DNA from: an uncultured Eubacteriales bacterium
Lineage (GTDB): Bacteria; Bacillota; Clostridia; Christensenellales; Aristaeellaceae
DNA length: 38,742 nucleotides
Direction of reading: 5' to 3'
Assembly (NCBI GenBank): GCA_902785105.1
Contig: CACZXF010000011.1
Coordinates: 1-38,742, forward strand
Shown here one piece after another: positions 15,945-23,543 of this stretch (positions are counted from its first letter, which is position 1; each line of letters begins with the position of its first letter). A program made the translations under genes and the position numbers. The notes below the pieces were generated by a model, which was not told the origin of the DNA, ran no database searches, and saw nothing but the letters and a program-made list of their open reading frames with translations.

Positions 15945-18291
15945 GAACCGCCTCCAGAAAGGTTTTCACCCGCCAGCCCTCCGCCGACGCGGTGAGCGTG
16001 ATGGCCCCGCGCTCGTCCGTGCGCAATATGTCCGCCCCGGCCTCGGCCAGCTTGTGAAGCGTCAGGTCAGCGGGATGGCCGAAATTGTTCTCACCCACGG
16101 AGATCACCGCGATTTCCGGGGCTGTCGCCTCCAGAAAATGGGCGCTGGTGGCGTTGTCCGCGCCGTGGTGGGCGACCTTCAATATATCGCAGTCCGGCAG
16201 ATCGTCCGGTTCGCCCGCCGTGGTCAGGTCCCCAGTGAACAGCACGGAGCGTCCCTCCGATTCCGCCAGTAGCAGGAGAGACATGTCGTTCACCTCATCA
16301 AAGGGCCCATGGGGATTGTAAACCGTCACCCGCGCGTTAGGCGAGAGTGCAACCTCGTCACCCGCGAACAACTCAACGATGGGAATATTCATACTTTGTG
16401 CCTTCACAATTCCCTCGGTGACCGCCTCGGCAATCTCTTCCTGCTCGAACCAGCCCGCCGGGACGTAGATGGACCCCGGACGAAAGCATTCAAGTATGTC
16501 CATCAATCCGCCTGCGTGGTCCTGATGGGGATGGGAGAGGAACACGCCGTCCACCTGCAAACAGGTCGCGCTGAGATAGTCAGCCGCGGGCGTGTAAGTA
16601 TCCCCGGTGTCAAATACATAGACATGACCCCGGCTTTGCAATATCGCGCAGTCTGCCTGCCCCGCGTCCAGAAAGGTGACGCGGAAGGGCTGGCAGTTGA
16701 TCCATGTGACCAGCGAGGACAACCCCGCAACGACGACCAAAGCCAGCGGCAGCAGCCGACGACATCTGATGGGCAGGAGACACAACTCCGAGGCGGCGAT
16801 CATCAACGCGGCGTGGATGAGGATCAGTACCGCAGGATACCGCCCGATTCTGATAGAGGTCAGCGGCAGATTTGCGCTGGATTGAGTGATGGTCGTCAAT
16901 AGGCTCAGCATCCCATCCGGCAGCAGCGCCAGCAGTGCGCCGAGGGGATGGAGTATGACGCTGACCACCAGCGCCGCCATCGCCAGAAGATAACCGGCGA
17001 TGCACAACGGTACGCAGACCAGATTGAAGGGTATTGACACCACCGACTGAACGCCGAAACAGGCGATGACCGCCGGCAGGGTTGCCAACTGCGCGGCCAG
17101 CGACGCGCAGAGCAGCTCTGGCAGATAGTTGATGGCTTTACGAATCAGCCTCTGCTTGCGGGGCTGATGATAGCTGGGCTGCGGCAGGCGGTCCAGACGG
17201 AGTAGCGCTTTCAGCGGCGGCATTAGCAGTATAATTCCCGCTGAAGCCGCGAAGGACAATATAAACCCACCGTCGCCGATGGCCAGCGGTTTGACCAGTA
17301 TATACCCCAGCAGCGCCGCGGCCAGCCGCGTCAGTGGATCGGCGGGCAGCCCCAGCACCCGGGAAAAGCTGAACAGCCCGAACATGGTCAGCGCCCGGAC
17401 GAAGGGCGCGGAAAACCCGATGAGTGCCCCGTAGAACAGCAGCGGTCCCAGCACGATTAGGTTTGCCCGCCGCCGGGACATGAACCGCTGAAGCAGTGCG
17501 CTCAATGCCATGGCCAGCGTGGTGACGTGCAGACCGGAGATGGCGATGAGATGGGCGGTGCCGGTGGCGTTGAGGGATTCCCGCAGCTCCTCGCTGATGA
17601 GGGAGCGATCGCCCAGCACAAGCGCCCGCACCATTCCCGCGCTGTTTGGAAACAGCGCGTCGATGCGCCGCCCCAGTGCGTGTCGTAGATCAATGATGTG
17701 TGAATACAGACTCCGGTCTGTACTGAGTATCTCCACGTCCTCTAACTTCGCTGTGGCGATGGCGTCCATGCCGTTGCGGTGTAGGTATTCCCCGAAATCA
17801 AACTCAAAGGGGTTGGTGACGGGATCGTTGGTCCAAATATGCCCCTTTAATCGCAGTCTTTGACCGTATACAATGTCGAAAGGCGCTTCTTCATCACTGC
17901 GAAGATATAATCGCAGACGCAGCCTGCTGGGTTCATCATCTACCGTCTCCGGAAGAAAACGGGCGATAATACGACTTGTGTCCGGATTTATGAACGGGTC
18001 GGAATCAACAATGCCGACCATGGTCACATTATAACAGGTCTGCACGGGCGGAAAGCTGTCCAGACAGACCGTCATGCGCAGCATACCCAAACCGATGCCC
18101 ATGACCATCACCAGAAGAACAAACCGACGTCGGTTAATGCCGAGCAGAGGAACAGCGCAGAGCGCCAATGACAGGGGCAGCGGCAGGGTCAGAGTTTTGG
18201 CGACGACCTCTCCGCACAGCACAGCCAGCGCAAACACGGCCAGTGGCCTTGCGCGAAGCTGTCGAAAGGGCAGACTGTTCCGCCAGTCCAT
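15931..18291 (-). CDS. comEC: ComEC/Rec2 DNA-uptake channel with C-terminal metallo-beta-lactamase domain
   Basis: ComEC forms the inner-membrane channel that imports single-stranded DNA in natural transformation. The 786-residue protein has N-terminal membrane segments, a soluble OB-like region, then the competence core beginning near LVLGDRSLISEELRESL and TAHLIAISGLHVTTLAMAL followed by many membrane helices. The C-terminal domain carries the metal motif SHPHQDHAGG and FTGDLTTAGE. The start at 18291 lies four bases after the preceding gene; an in-frame ATG at 18327 is the alternative, and neither has a strong ribosome site. No comEA, comK or other competence gene is in the window, so function in uptake is inferred. 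Confidence 0.92.
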   Translation of the reverse strand: MDWRNSLPFRQLRARPLAVFALAVLCGEVVAKTLTLPLPLSLALCAVPLLGINRRRFVLLVMVMGIGLGMLRMTVCLDSFPPVQTCYNVTMVGIVDSDPFINPDTSRIIARFLPETVDDEPSRLRLRLYLRSDEEAPFDIVYGQRLRLKGHIWTNDPVTNPFEFDFGEYLHRNGMDAIATAKLEDVEILSTDRSLYSHIIDLRHALGRRIDALFPNSAGMVRALVLGDRSLISEELRESLNATGTAHLIAISGLHVTTLAMALSALLQRFMSRRRANLIVLGPLLFYGALIGFSAPFVRALTMFGLFSFSRVLGLPADPLTRLAAALLGYILVKPLAIGDGGFILSFAASAGIILLMPPLKALLRLDRLPQPSYHQPRKQRLIRKAINYLPELLCASLAAQLATLPAVIACFGVQSVVSIPFNLVCVPLCIAGYLLAMAALVVSVILHPLGALLALLPDGMLSLLTTITQSSANLPLTSIRIGRYPAVLILIHAALMIAASELCLLPIRCRRLLPLALVVVAGLSSLVTWINCQPFRVTFLDAGQADCAILQSRGHVYVFDTGDTYTPAADYLSATCLQVDGVFLSHPHQDHAGGLMDILECFRPGSIYVPAGWFEQEEIAEAVTEGIVKAQSMNIPIVELFAGDEVALSPNARVTVYNPHGPFDEVNDMSLLLLAESEGRSVLFTGDLTTAGEPDDLPDCDILKVAHHGADNATSAHFLEATAPEIAVISVGENNFGHPADLTLHKLAEAGADILRTDERGAITLTASAEGWRVKTFLEAVHELE

Positions 18292-18295
18292 GCTG

Positions 18296-19009
18296 TCAGA
18301 TATAATATACTTCGCCGATCTTCGCACACTCGGCCTTGGCGAAGTGCTGCTTGGCCTCGTTCAGCAGGTCGGCGGGGTCGTATTTGGGATTGAAATGGGT
18401 CAGCAGCAGCCGTTTGGCATGTGTGTCCTTCGCCAGCTTGCCGCAGAGGGCGGCGGAGAAATGGGGCGCGGTGGGCTTCCAGTCGGCCTCGGACAGGCCC
18501 GCGTCCGCCAGCAGCAGGTCGGCATCCTCGCAGAACAGCTCCAGCAGCGGATCGGTATTGGAATCGCCGGTGAACACGAAGCGCGCGCCGTCGCAGACCA
18601 CTGATACGGCTTTGGTCTCCACGGGATGCCGGGCCGGGTTGAAGGAAACGCGCATTTCGCCGATGGTCACGTCCTCGCAGGGCCAGAGGTCATAGCAGCC
18701 GCAGTCCAAGAGCGCGCGGGTCATCTCCGGCGTCTTCGGCGCATAGACCGGCAACGGGTGCTTTCGCGGATGGAACTGTATGGCGTACTGCATGGGCAGC
18801 ATGTCGGACATGTGGTCGAAGTGCAGGTGGCTCAGCACCACCGCGTCCAGCCTATCCAGCGCCCCCGCGCCCATCAGATTCGCCAGCACGCCAGTGCCGC
18901 AGTCGATCAGTATCGTCGTATTGCCGGAGTCGCTCTCCAGCAGATACCCCGAACAGGCACCGCCCGACGCCGGGTAGGGGCCGTTGTTGCCAAGTATTGT
19001 CAATTTCAT
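18296..19009 (-). CDS. MBL-fold metal-dependent hydrolase, RNase Z/YhfI-like
   Basis: The 237-residue product has the metallo-beta-lactamase motif SHLHFDHMSDM, with further ligands at FTGDSNTD and LLTHFNPKYD. The N-terminus MKLTILGNNGPYPASGGACS is typical of the RNase Z-like hydrolases that include B. subtilis YhfI. It lacks a clear exosite insertion, so a tRNA 3'-processing role is uncertain; phosphodiesterase or another hydrolase activity is equally likely. The start at 19009 follows GTGAGG. It has its own promoter (19041-19070) and reads straight into comEC and holA. Confidence 0.82.
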   Translation of the reverse strand: MKLTILGNNGPYPASGGACSGYLLESDSGNTTILIDCGTGVLANLMGAGALDRLDAVVLSHLHFDHMSDMLPMQYAIQFHPRKHPLPVYAPKTPEMTRALLDCGCYDLWPCEDVTIGEMRVSFNPARHPVETKAVSVVCDGARFVFTGDSNTDPLLELFCEDADLLLADAGLSEADWKPTAPHFSAALCGKLAKDTHAKRLLLTHFNPKYDPADLLNEAKQHFAKAECAKIGEVYYI

Positions 19010-19040
19010 ATCGAAAACCTCACAAAGGAATGATAAATTG

Positions 19041-19070
19041 ATTATACCACACACCATTTGCCAAATACAA
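19041..19070 (-). promoter_or_regulatory. Promoter of the MBL-comEC-holA unit
   Basis: On the minus strand TTGTAT (19070-19065) and TATAAT (19046-19041) are 18 bases apart. TGG directly precedes TATAAT, making an extended -10. The predicted start is near 19035, some 25 bases before the gene. Confidence 0.65.
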
Positions 19071-19126
19071 CCCAAAATAATTCGCCTGGCATGAAAGCCG
19101 TCGATTTTTCATAGGATGGCGTATAA

Positions 19127-19146
19127 GGCGCTGTTCCGACAGCGCC
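19127..19146. other. GC-rich hairpin in the leader of the asparagine synthetase-like gene
   Basis: GGCGCTGT (19127-19134) pairs perfectly with ACAGCGCC (19139-19146) around TCCG. It ends about 24 bases before the ATG and has no T-tract, so it is a leader structure rather than a terminator. Confidence 0.4.
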
Positions 19147-19169
19147 CGACCATCGAAGGAGTGGAGGCC

Positions 19170-20891
19170 ATGAATTACTTTGGCGTTTATCATCAGGATT
19201 ATGTGCAGCGGAACGGGAGCATATGTGACGCGCCGTGTGTATCCAAGGGACGGATGATGCTGTGCGCCTACGGCAGCGCCAGCGAGGACGGCCTGATCGC
19301 CATGGCGGAGGGCCGCCTGAGAAACCGGCGCTCGCTGGCGTCGGCGCTGGGCTGCGCGTCGGACGCGGAGCCGGCGCGGATCGTGCTGAACGCCTATCGC
19401 CGCTGGGGGACGGACTATCCCCGGCACCTGGAAGGCCCGGTGATGACCTGCGTGATGGACGCGACGTCGGACCGCATGGTGCTGTCCCGTGACCGCATGG
19501 GAGAGCAGCCCGTATTTTTCGCGATCATGGGGGAAAAGGTGGCCTTTTCCGATCATCCGGATACGCTGCTGAAAAACGCCGCCGCGGAGCCTGTGGTGGA
19601 CGCGGACGGCCTGCGGGAGCTGTTCGGCCTCGGCCCCGCCCGCACGCCGGGCAAGACCTGCTTCCGGGACATCGCCATGCTGGAGCCGGGCTGCACGCTG
19701 ATACTGACAGGCGCCGAGCGGCGGACGGACCGCTACTTTGAAATCGTCTCCCGTCCCCATGAGGACAACGAGATCCGCACGGTGGACGCGGTCCGGGGAT
19801 TGCTGGAGCAGGCCGTGGATGAAACGCTGCCCTTGAACCCGGCGCTGATGCTCTCCGGCGGGCTGGACTCCACAGCGTTGACGGCGCTGCTGGCCCGGAA
19901 GCGGGGCGAACTGATGAGCTTTTCCGTGGACTATCAGGACAACGATCGGGATTTCCAGGCCAACGCCTTCCGCCCGGAGATGGACGCGCCCTATGTGCGC
20001 CTGGCGGTTCAGACCTATCACACCCAGCATCGCACGGTGGTGCTGGATGCCCAGAGCCTCGCCGCGTCGCTGGGCAGAGCGGTATCCCTGAGAGGCTTCC
20101 CCGGCATGGCGGACATCGACACGTCGCTGCTGCTGTTTTCAAGGGACATCGCCCGCTATGCCCGGACGGTGATATCCGGCGAGTGCGGCGACGAGGTATT
20201 CGGCGGCTATCCCTGGTTTCGCGGCGAGGCGGAGCTGGGGGAGGTCTTCCCCTGGTCGGGCTCGATGGCGCTGAGGGAATCGTTGATCAGACCGGAGCTT
20301 CGGGAAACATTGCATTTGACTGAGTATGTCAAAGACATCTTTTCGACCCGCGTGGCGCTGGCGGAACCGGATTATCCCTGTTCGCCCAAGGAGCGGCGGC
20401 TGAAGATCATGCAGAAGCTGTGCTTTGAATACTTTATGACCAATTTGCAGGAGCGGGCCCTGCGGATGTGCGAAGGCGCGGGCCTGCGGGTGCTGACCCC
20501 GCTGTGTGACGAAAGGCTGGCGGAATACGTCTACAATGTGCCCTGGGACATGAAGTTCATGGGCGGTCAGGAGAAGGGCTTGTTCCGCGCCGCCGTCCGC
20601 GATCTGCTGCCGGACAAACTGCTCAAACGTACCAAGAGTCCCTATCCCAAGACATGCAGCCCTCAATACGGCCAGATCGTCCGGCAGATGGCCCTGCGGC
20701 TGATCATGGATCGGGACGCGCCGATCTTTGAGATCGTGGACCGTGAGGCGCTGGCGAACATCGCCCGCTCCGATCTGAATCCCGCCGACACCCCCTGGTT
20801 CGGTCAGCTCATGGCCGGGGCACAGCTATTGGGCTATCTCTGGCAGGTCAACCGCTGGATGCGGGAGCGCAATGTCACGGTGATCCTTTAA
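19170..20891 (+). CDS. Asparagine synthetase-like protein lacking the glutaminase cysteine
   Basis: The C-terminal part is a PP-loop synthetase: SGGLDSTALTALLARK (from residue 229), SGECGDEVFGGYPWF and a late KSPYPKT block match asparagine synthase. The usual N-terminal glutaminase domain is present in outline (LSRDRMGEQPVFF, VAFSDHPDTLLKN), but the start MNYFGVY replaces the catalytic MCGI. The start at 19170 is fixed by AAGGAG and TGGAGG sites; the longer frame from 19116 would not supply a cysteine either. The enzyme must therefore use free ammonia, another amine, or an internal amine, as in lasso-peptide cyclases, though no precursor gene is nearby. Length (573 residues) is near AsnB. It is convergent with the next gene and their stop codons overlap. 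Confidence 0.75.
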   Translation: MNYFGVYHQDYVQRNGSICDAPCVSKGRMMLCAYGSASEDGLIAMAEGRLRNRRSLASALGCASDAEPARIVLNAYRRWGTDYPRHLEGPVMTCVMDATSDRMVLSRDRMGEQPVFFAIMGEKVAFSDHPDTLLKNAAAEPVVDADGLRELFGLGPARTPGKTCFRDIAMLEPGCTLILTGAERRTDRYFEIVSRPHEDNEIRTVDAVRGLLEQAVDETLPLNPALMLSGGLDSTALTALLARKRGELMSFSVDYQDNDRDFQANAFRPEMDAPYVRLAVQTYHTQHRTVVLDAQSLAASLGRAVSLRGFPGMADIDTSLLLFSRDIARYARTVISGECGDEVFGGYPWFRGEAELGEVFPWSGSMALRESLIRPELRETLHLTEYVKDIFSTRVALAEPDYPCSPKERRLKIMQKLCFEYFMTNLQERALRMCEGAGLRVLTPLCDERLAEYVYNVPWDMKFMGGQEKGLFRAAVRDLLPDKLLKRTKSPYPKTCSPQYGQIVRQMALRLIMDRDAPIFEIVDREALANIARSDLNPADTPWFGQLMAGAQLLGYLWQVNRWMRERNVTVIL

Positions 20892-21958
20892 TTTTGAAGG
20901 GCATACAGGCTGCTTTTAGCGCTGTCGATGGCGCTGCGTACGCCGTCCAGCGCGCCCTGCATGTCGAGATAGGCAACCAGCGTGTCAGCCAGCCGCGCAT
21001 AATCTGAAGCCTTCAACGCAGAGGGATCGCCCTCGATGCGCATGTAGTATTCGCCAAAGGTGGCCTTGAGGGCCCTGTCCAGATCGGAATCGGCCTGAGT
21101 CGCGCAAAGCACCATGCACTGGCCGCTGGGGGGATGATGCCGGCTGACGATGGCGGCCATGCCCTCGGCGGCCTGAGCGGCGGTCAAATCATCGGGTTCG
21201 CGGAAGAAGAGTATGGGCAGACAGCCTGTGAAGCGCTCCGCGGCGTCGGGTATGACCGTCGTGCCGGCGCTGATGGCCGTCGGCTCGCCCGTCAGCTCCC
21301 TGGCAAAGGCCAGCTTCGCGCCTCTGGGATTGACGGCCTTGCTGCCCGGAAAGAAGTAACCCCTGATGCCAGCGATTGCCACCCGGCCGAGCCGCGCGTG
21401 GTTCTCGCCGTCAAAATTCAACGGATGGCCCACGTCGTCCATCAGTGAAACCGCCACGGGGTCGGTGGTGCGGGGAACGGAAAAATCCTCATGAATGACG
21501 ATGGCGCTGGCACCCGAACGGGCCATGACCTCCGTCAGACCTTCGCCGGGAAAGCCCAGGTTGTTGGCGGGAATCAGCCCCGTCAGCGCCACCTTGATCC
21601 CGGCGAAGCGGGTGAAGTCCGATTGAAGCGCGTCATAGAAGTACCGCCGCAGAGCGTCCTCCACCGCCGAGGGCAGATTGAGGGCTTTATTGCCCGCCAT
21701 GCAGTCATCCCCCCAGCAGGCAAAGCCGGGAAGGGCTTCACGGATCTCATCCACCATGACGCGGAAGATCGCCTCGCCCTGCTCACGGTTGCGCCGGGAC
21801 ACCGCTTCGCTCTGGAAGGCGGCCTTTATCATCTCCGCCTGTCGCACCGTTTTCCGGTCAGAGACTCGCACGAATAAAAACAGGCAGGTCACCGCCAAAA
21901 CGCCGATGATAACGAACAATACAGTGTTCCGGAATTTTTTTCTTCTGCGCCTTCTCAT
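20888..21958 (-). CDS. Membrane-anchored SGNH-hydrolase-like protein, probable pseudoenzyme
   Basis: The start at 21958 is set by GGAGGAG upstream and gives 356 residues: a very basic tip MRRRRRKKFR, one membrane helix (about 12-32), then an outer domain. The block ACWGDDCMAG (near 80-89) resembles the SGNH nucleophile motif GDSxxxG with Asp85 in place of serine. Later PGEGLTEVMARSG (137-149) resembles the conserved PGETSxTIxxRxG block of clostridial SGNH-like surface proteins. This assignment is from motif resemblance only. If right, the protein has lost its nucleophile and may bind rather than cut a glycan or ester. The layout points to a type II membrane protein. Confidence 0.5.
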   Translation of the reverse strand: MRRRRRKKFRNTVLFVIIGVLAVTCLFLFVRVSDRKTVRQAEMIKAAFQSEAVSRRNREQGEAIFRVMVDEIREALPGFACWGDDCMAGNKALNLPSAVEDALRRYFYDALQSDFTRFAGIKVALTGLIPANNLGFPGEGLTEVMARSGASAIVIHEDFSVPRTTDPVAVSLMDDVGHPLNFDGENHARLGRVAIAGIRGYFFPGSKAVNPRGAKLAFARELTGEPTAISAGTTVIPDAAERFTGCLPILFFREPDDLTAAQAAEGMAAIVSRHHPPSGQCMVLCATQADSDLDRALKATFGEYYMRIEGDPSALKASDYARLADTLVAYLDMQGALDGVRSAIDSAKSSLYALQN

Positions 21959-22044
21959 TCGTGACGCTCCTCCAGCCATCGCTTTTTCTAAAGTATAATT
22001 CAGCCCTATATAAACAGGGATTTGTCGGGGTGTCTGTTCTAAAC

Positions 22045-22160
22045 CACCTCATCCGCCCTCACGGGCACCTTCCCCTCAAGGGGAAGGCATGAGTCTGGGT
22101 TACCGTTACCCAAAAGCCTTTCCCTTGAGGGGAAGGTGGCGCGAAGCGCCGGATGAGGTG
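22045..22160. repeat. 116-bp palindromic repeat element (MITE-like)
   Basis: The element is bounded by perfect 11-bp inverted ends, CACCTCATCCG (22045-22055) and CGGATGAGGTG (22150-22160). Inside are two self-complementary arms, CACCTTCCCCTCAAG with GGGAAGGC (22066-22088) and its near mirror at 22116-22138. The centre is a small hairpin of TGGGT and ACCCA. It carries no ORF. Similar dispersed elements with CTTCCCCTCAAGGGGAAG arms are familiar in gut Clostridia genomes. It lies between two minus-strand genes. Confidence 0.75.
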
Positions 22161-22215
22161 AAAACGTTCCCCCAATTAAATTCCAATTTCCCGGATAAAC
22201 TGAACAGTTATCGTA

Positions 22216-22251
22216 AAATAAAAAGCAGGCACAGGGCATCGGCCCTGTGCC
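22216..22251 (-). terminator. Terminator of the DUF362 gene
   Basis: GGCACAGGGC (22228-22237) and GCCCTGTGCC (22242-22251) form a perfect 10-bp stem with an ATCG loop. Read on the minus strand it is followed by TGCTTTTTATTTTA, a good U-tract. It starts nine bases after the stop of the DUF362 gene. Confidence 0.88.
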
Positions 22252-22260
22252 CGATTTGCG

Positions 22261-23334
22261 TCAGTTCTCAGCCTTGGCGGCCTCAGCGGCAGCCATGGCG
22301 GCGAGGGCCTTCATGCGGCGCTCAGCCACCTCGGGCAGCTCCACGAAGGGTACCACGCCTTCCACACAGTCCGCGGGGGTGACGCGGGCATCGCCCTTGT
22401 CCACGTCCAGCAGGATATAGCGCCGGTTGCCCATCTCCATTTCCTCCATGTAGGAGAGCTGGCGGTGGCCATGACGGCTCTCGATGCGCTCCCGCATGGC
22501 CGCGCCGTCGGTCTCGGACAGGGCGTAGATCAGATCGACGCAGGCCTGGTCCGCAGCCAGGATGTCGTTGGAGGCGACAATGCCGATGTCCGGCGTCACC
22601 ACGGGCTCGGCCAGGCAGCCTTCGCAGTCGCAGGACACGGAGATGTTGCGCATCACGTCGATGAAGCAGGTGTGCACGCCGAAGTGGCCCAGTGTGGCCT
22701 TGGTGGATTCGGTCATGCGCTCCATGAGCTCCTCCTCGGCGATGCTCCACTGGTCGTCGCTGCCCTCGGCCTGATGGATCATCTTCTTGCCGATCCTGCC
22801 GTCGGCGCAGCCGATGCCGATGTTCTTGTTGCTGCCGCCGAAGCCGCCCATGGTGTGGCCCTTGAAGTGGGTCAGCGCCACAAGGGAGTCGTATTCGGGC
22901 AGGGTCTTGCCCACGGTCATGTGGTCGAACCACTTGCCGTTCACCGGCAGGTCCGCCGTGCCCTGATCGTCGGTGATGTCCACAGGGCAGAAGGTCCAGC
23001 CGTTGACTTCGAGGGTCTTGCGGTGCTTTTCGGTGGTGTCGCGGTCGCCCTCGTAAAAGGTGTTGGTCTCGACGATGGTCGCGTCGGGCAGCTCCGTCCT
23101 GATCAGATTTTCCACCCAGTCCCGGGGGATGATGTTCGGCCCGTACTGCTCGCCGGTGTGCAGCTTCACCGCCACGCGCCCGCCGATGCGGCCCTTGACG
23201 CGGTTGTACAACTTCCTCAGCCCCTCCGGGGACAGGTCTCGGGTGAAATAGACGATGGATTCGTTGCCGGTGCGCTCCTCATAGGGTACATAGCGCTCCC
23301 CGCCGGTGCCGGGCTTGCAAATGTTCTTGCTCAT
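22261..23334 (-). CDS. DUF362 domain protein
   Basis: The 357-residue product matches the DUF362 family, seen in AVKLHTGEQYGPNIIPRD, THFKGHTMGGFGGSNKNIGI and the closing region ILAADQACVDLIY. Family members often carry a C-terminal ferredoxin domain; this one does not, but has a cysteine group CDCEGC near the middle that could hold a metal or cluster. It is cytoplasmic as no signal peptide is visible. The C-terminus is alanine-rich. It is a single-gene unit with an extended -10 promoter candidate (TGTTATAAT, minus strand, 23386-23381) and its own terminator. The biochemical role is not known to me. Confidence 0.85.
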   Translation of the reverse strand: MSKNICKPGTGGERYVPYEERTGNESIVYFTRDLSPEGLRKLYNRVKGRIGGRVAVKLHTGEQYGPNIIPRDWVENLIRTELPDATIVETNTFYEGDRDTTEKHRKTLEVNGWTFCPVDITDDQGTADLPVNGKWFDHMTVGKTLPEYDSLVALTHFKGHTMGGFGGSNKNIGIGCADGRIGKKMIHQAEGSDDQWSIAEEELMERMTESTKATLGHFGVHTCFIDVMRNISVSCDCEGCLAEPVVTPDIGIVASNDILAADQACVDLIYALSETDGAAMRERIESRHGHRQLSYMEEMEMGNRRYILLDVDKGDARVTPADCVEGVVPFVELPEVAERRMKALAAMAAAEAAKAEN

Positions 23335-23479
23335 GAACAGTTCTTCCTTTCCTGGTCGCTTTGCCCAATCAAACAGACTTATTATAACACACTTTCCGCC
23401 AATAATCCAGTAGTCTTTCTCACTTGCGCATCGTCAAACAGAATTCATACATGCGCACTGTTGATGGGAATTTTCAAGC

Positions 23480-23508
23480 TTGACAACCGCTCTCCACCGT
23501 CATAGAAT
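23480..23508 (+). promoter_or_regulatory. Promoter of dnaE
   Basis: TTGACA (23480-23485), a spacer of exactly 17 bases and TAGAAT (23503-23508) make a strong sigma-A-like promoter. An AGAGGAA ribosome site follows shortly before the ATG at 23544. The rest of the gap back to 23335 holds the divergent DUF362 promoter and nothing else visible. Confidence 0.8.
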
Positions 23509-23543
23509 AATGAATATGTAGAACGACGAAAGAGGAATCTGCC

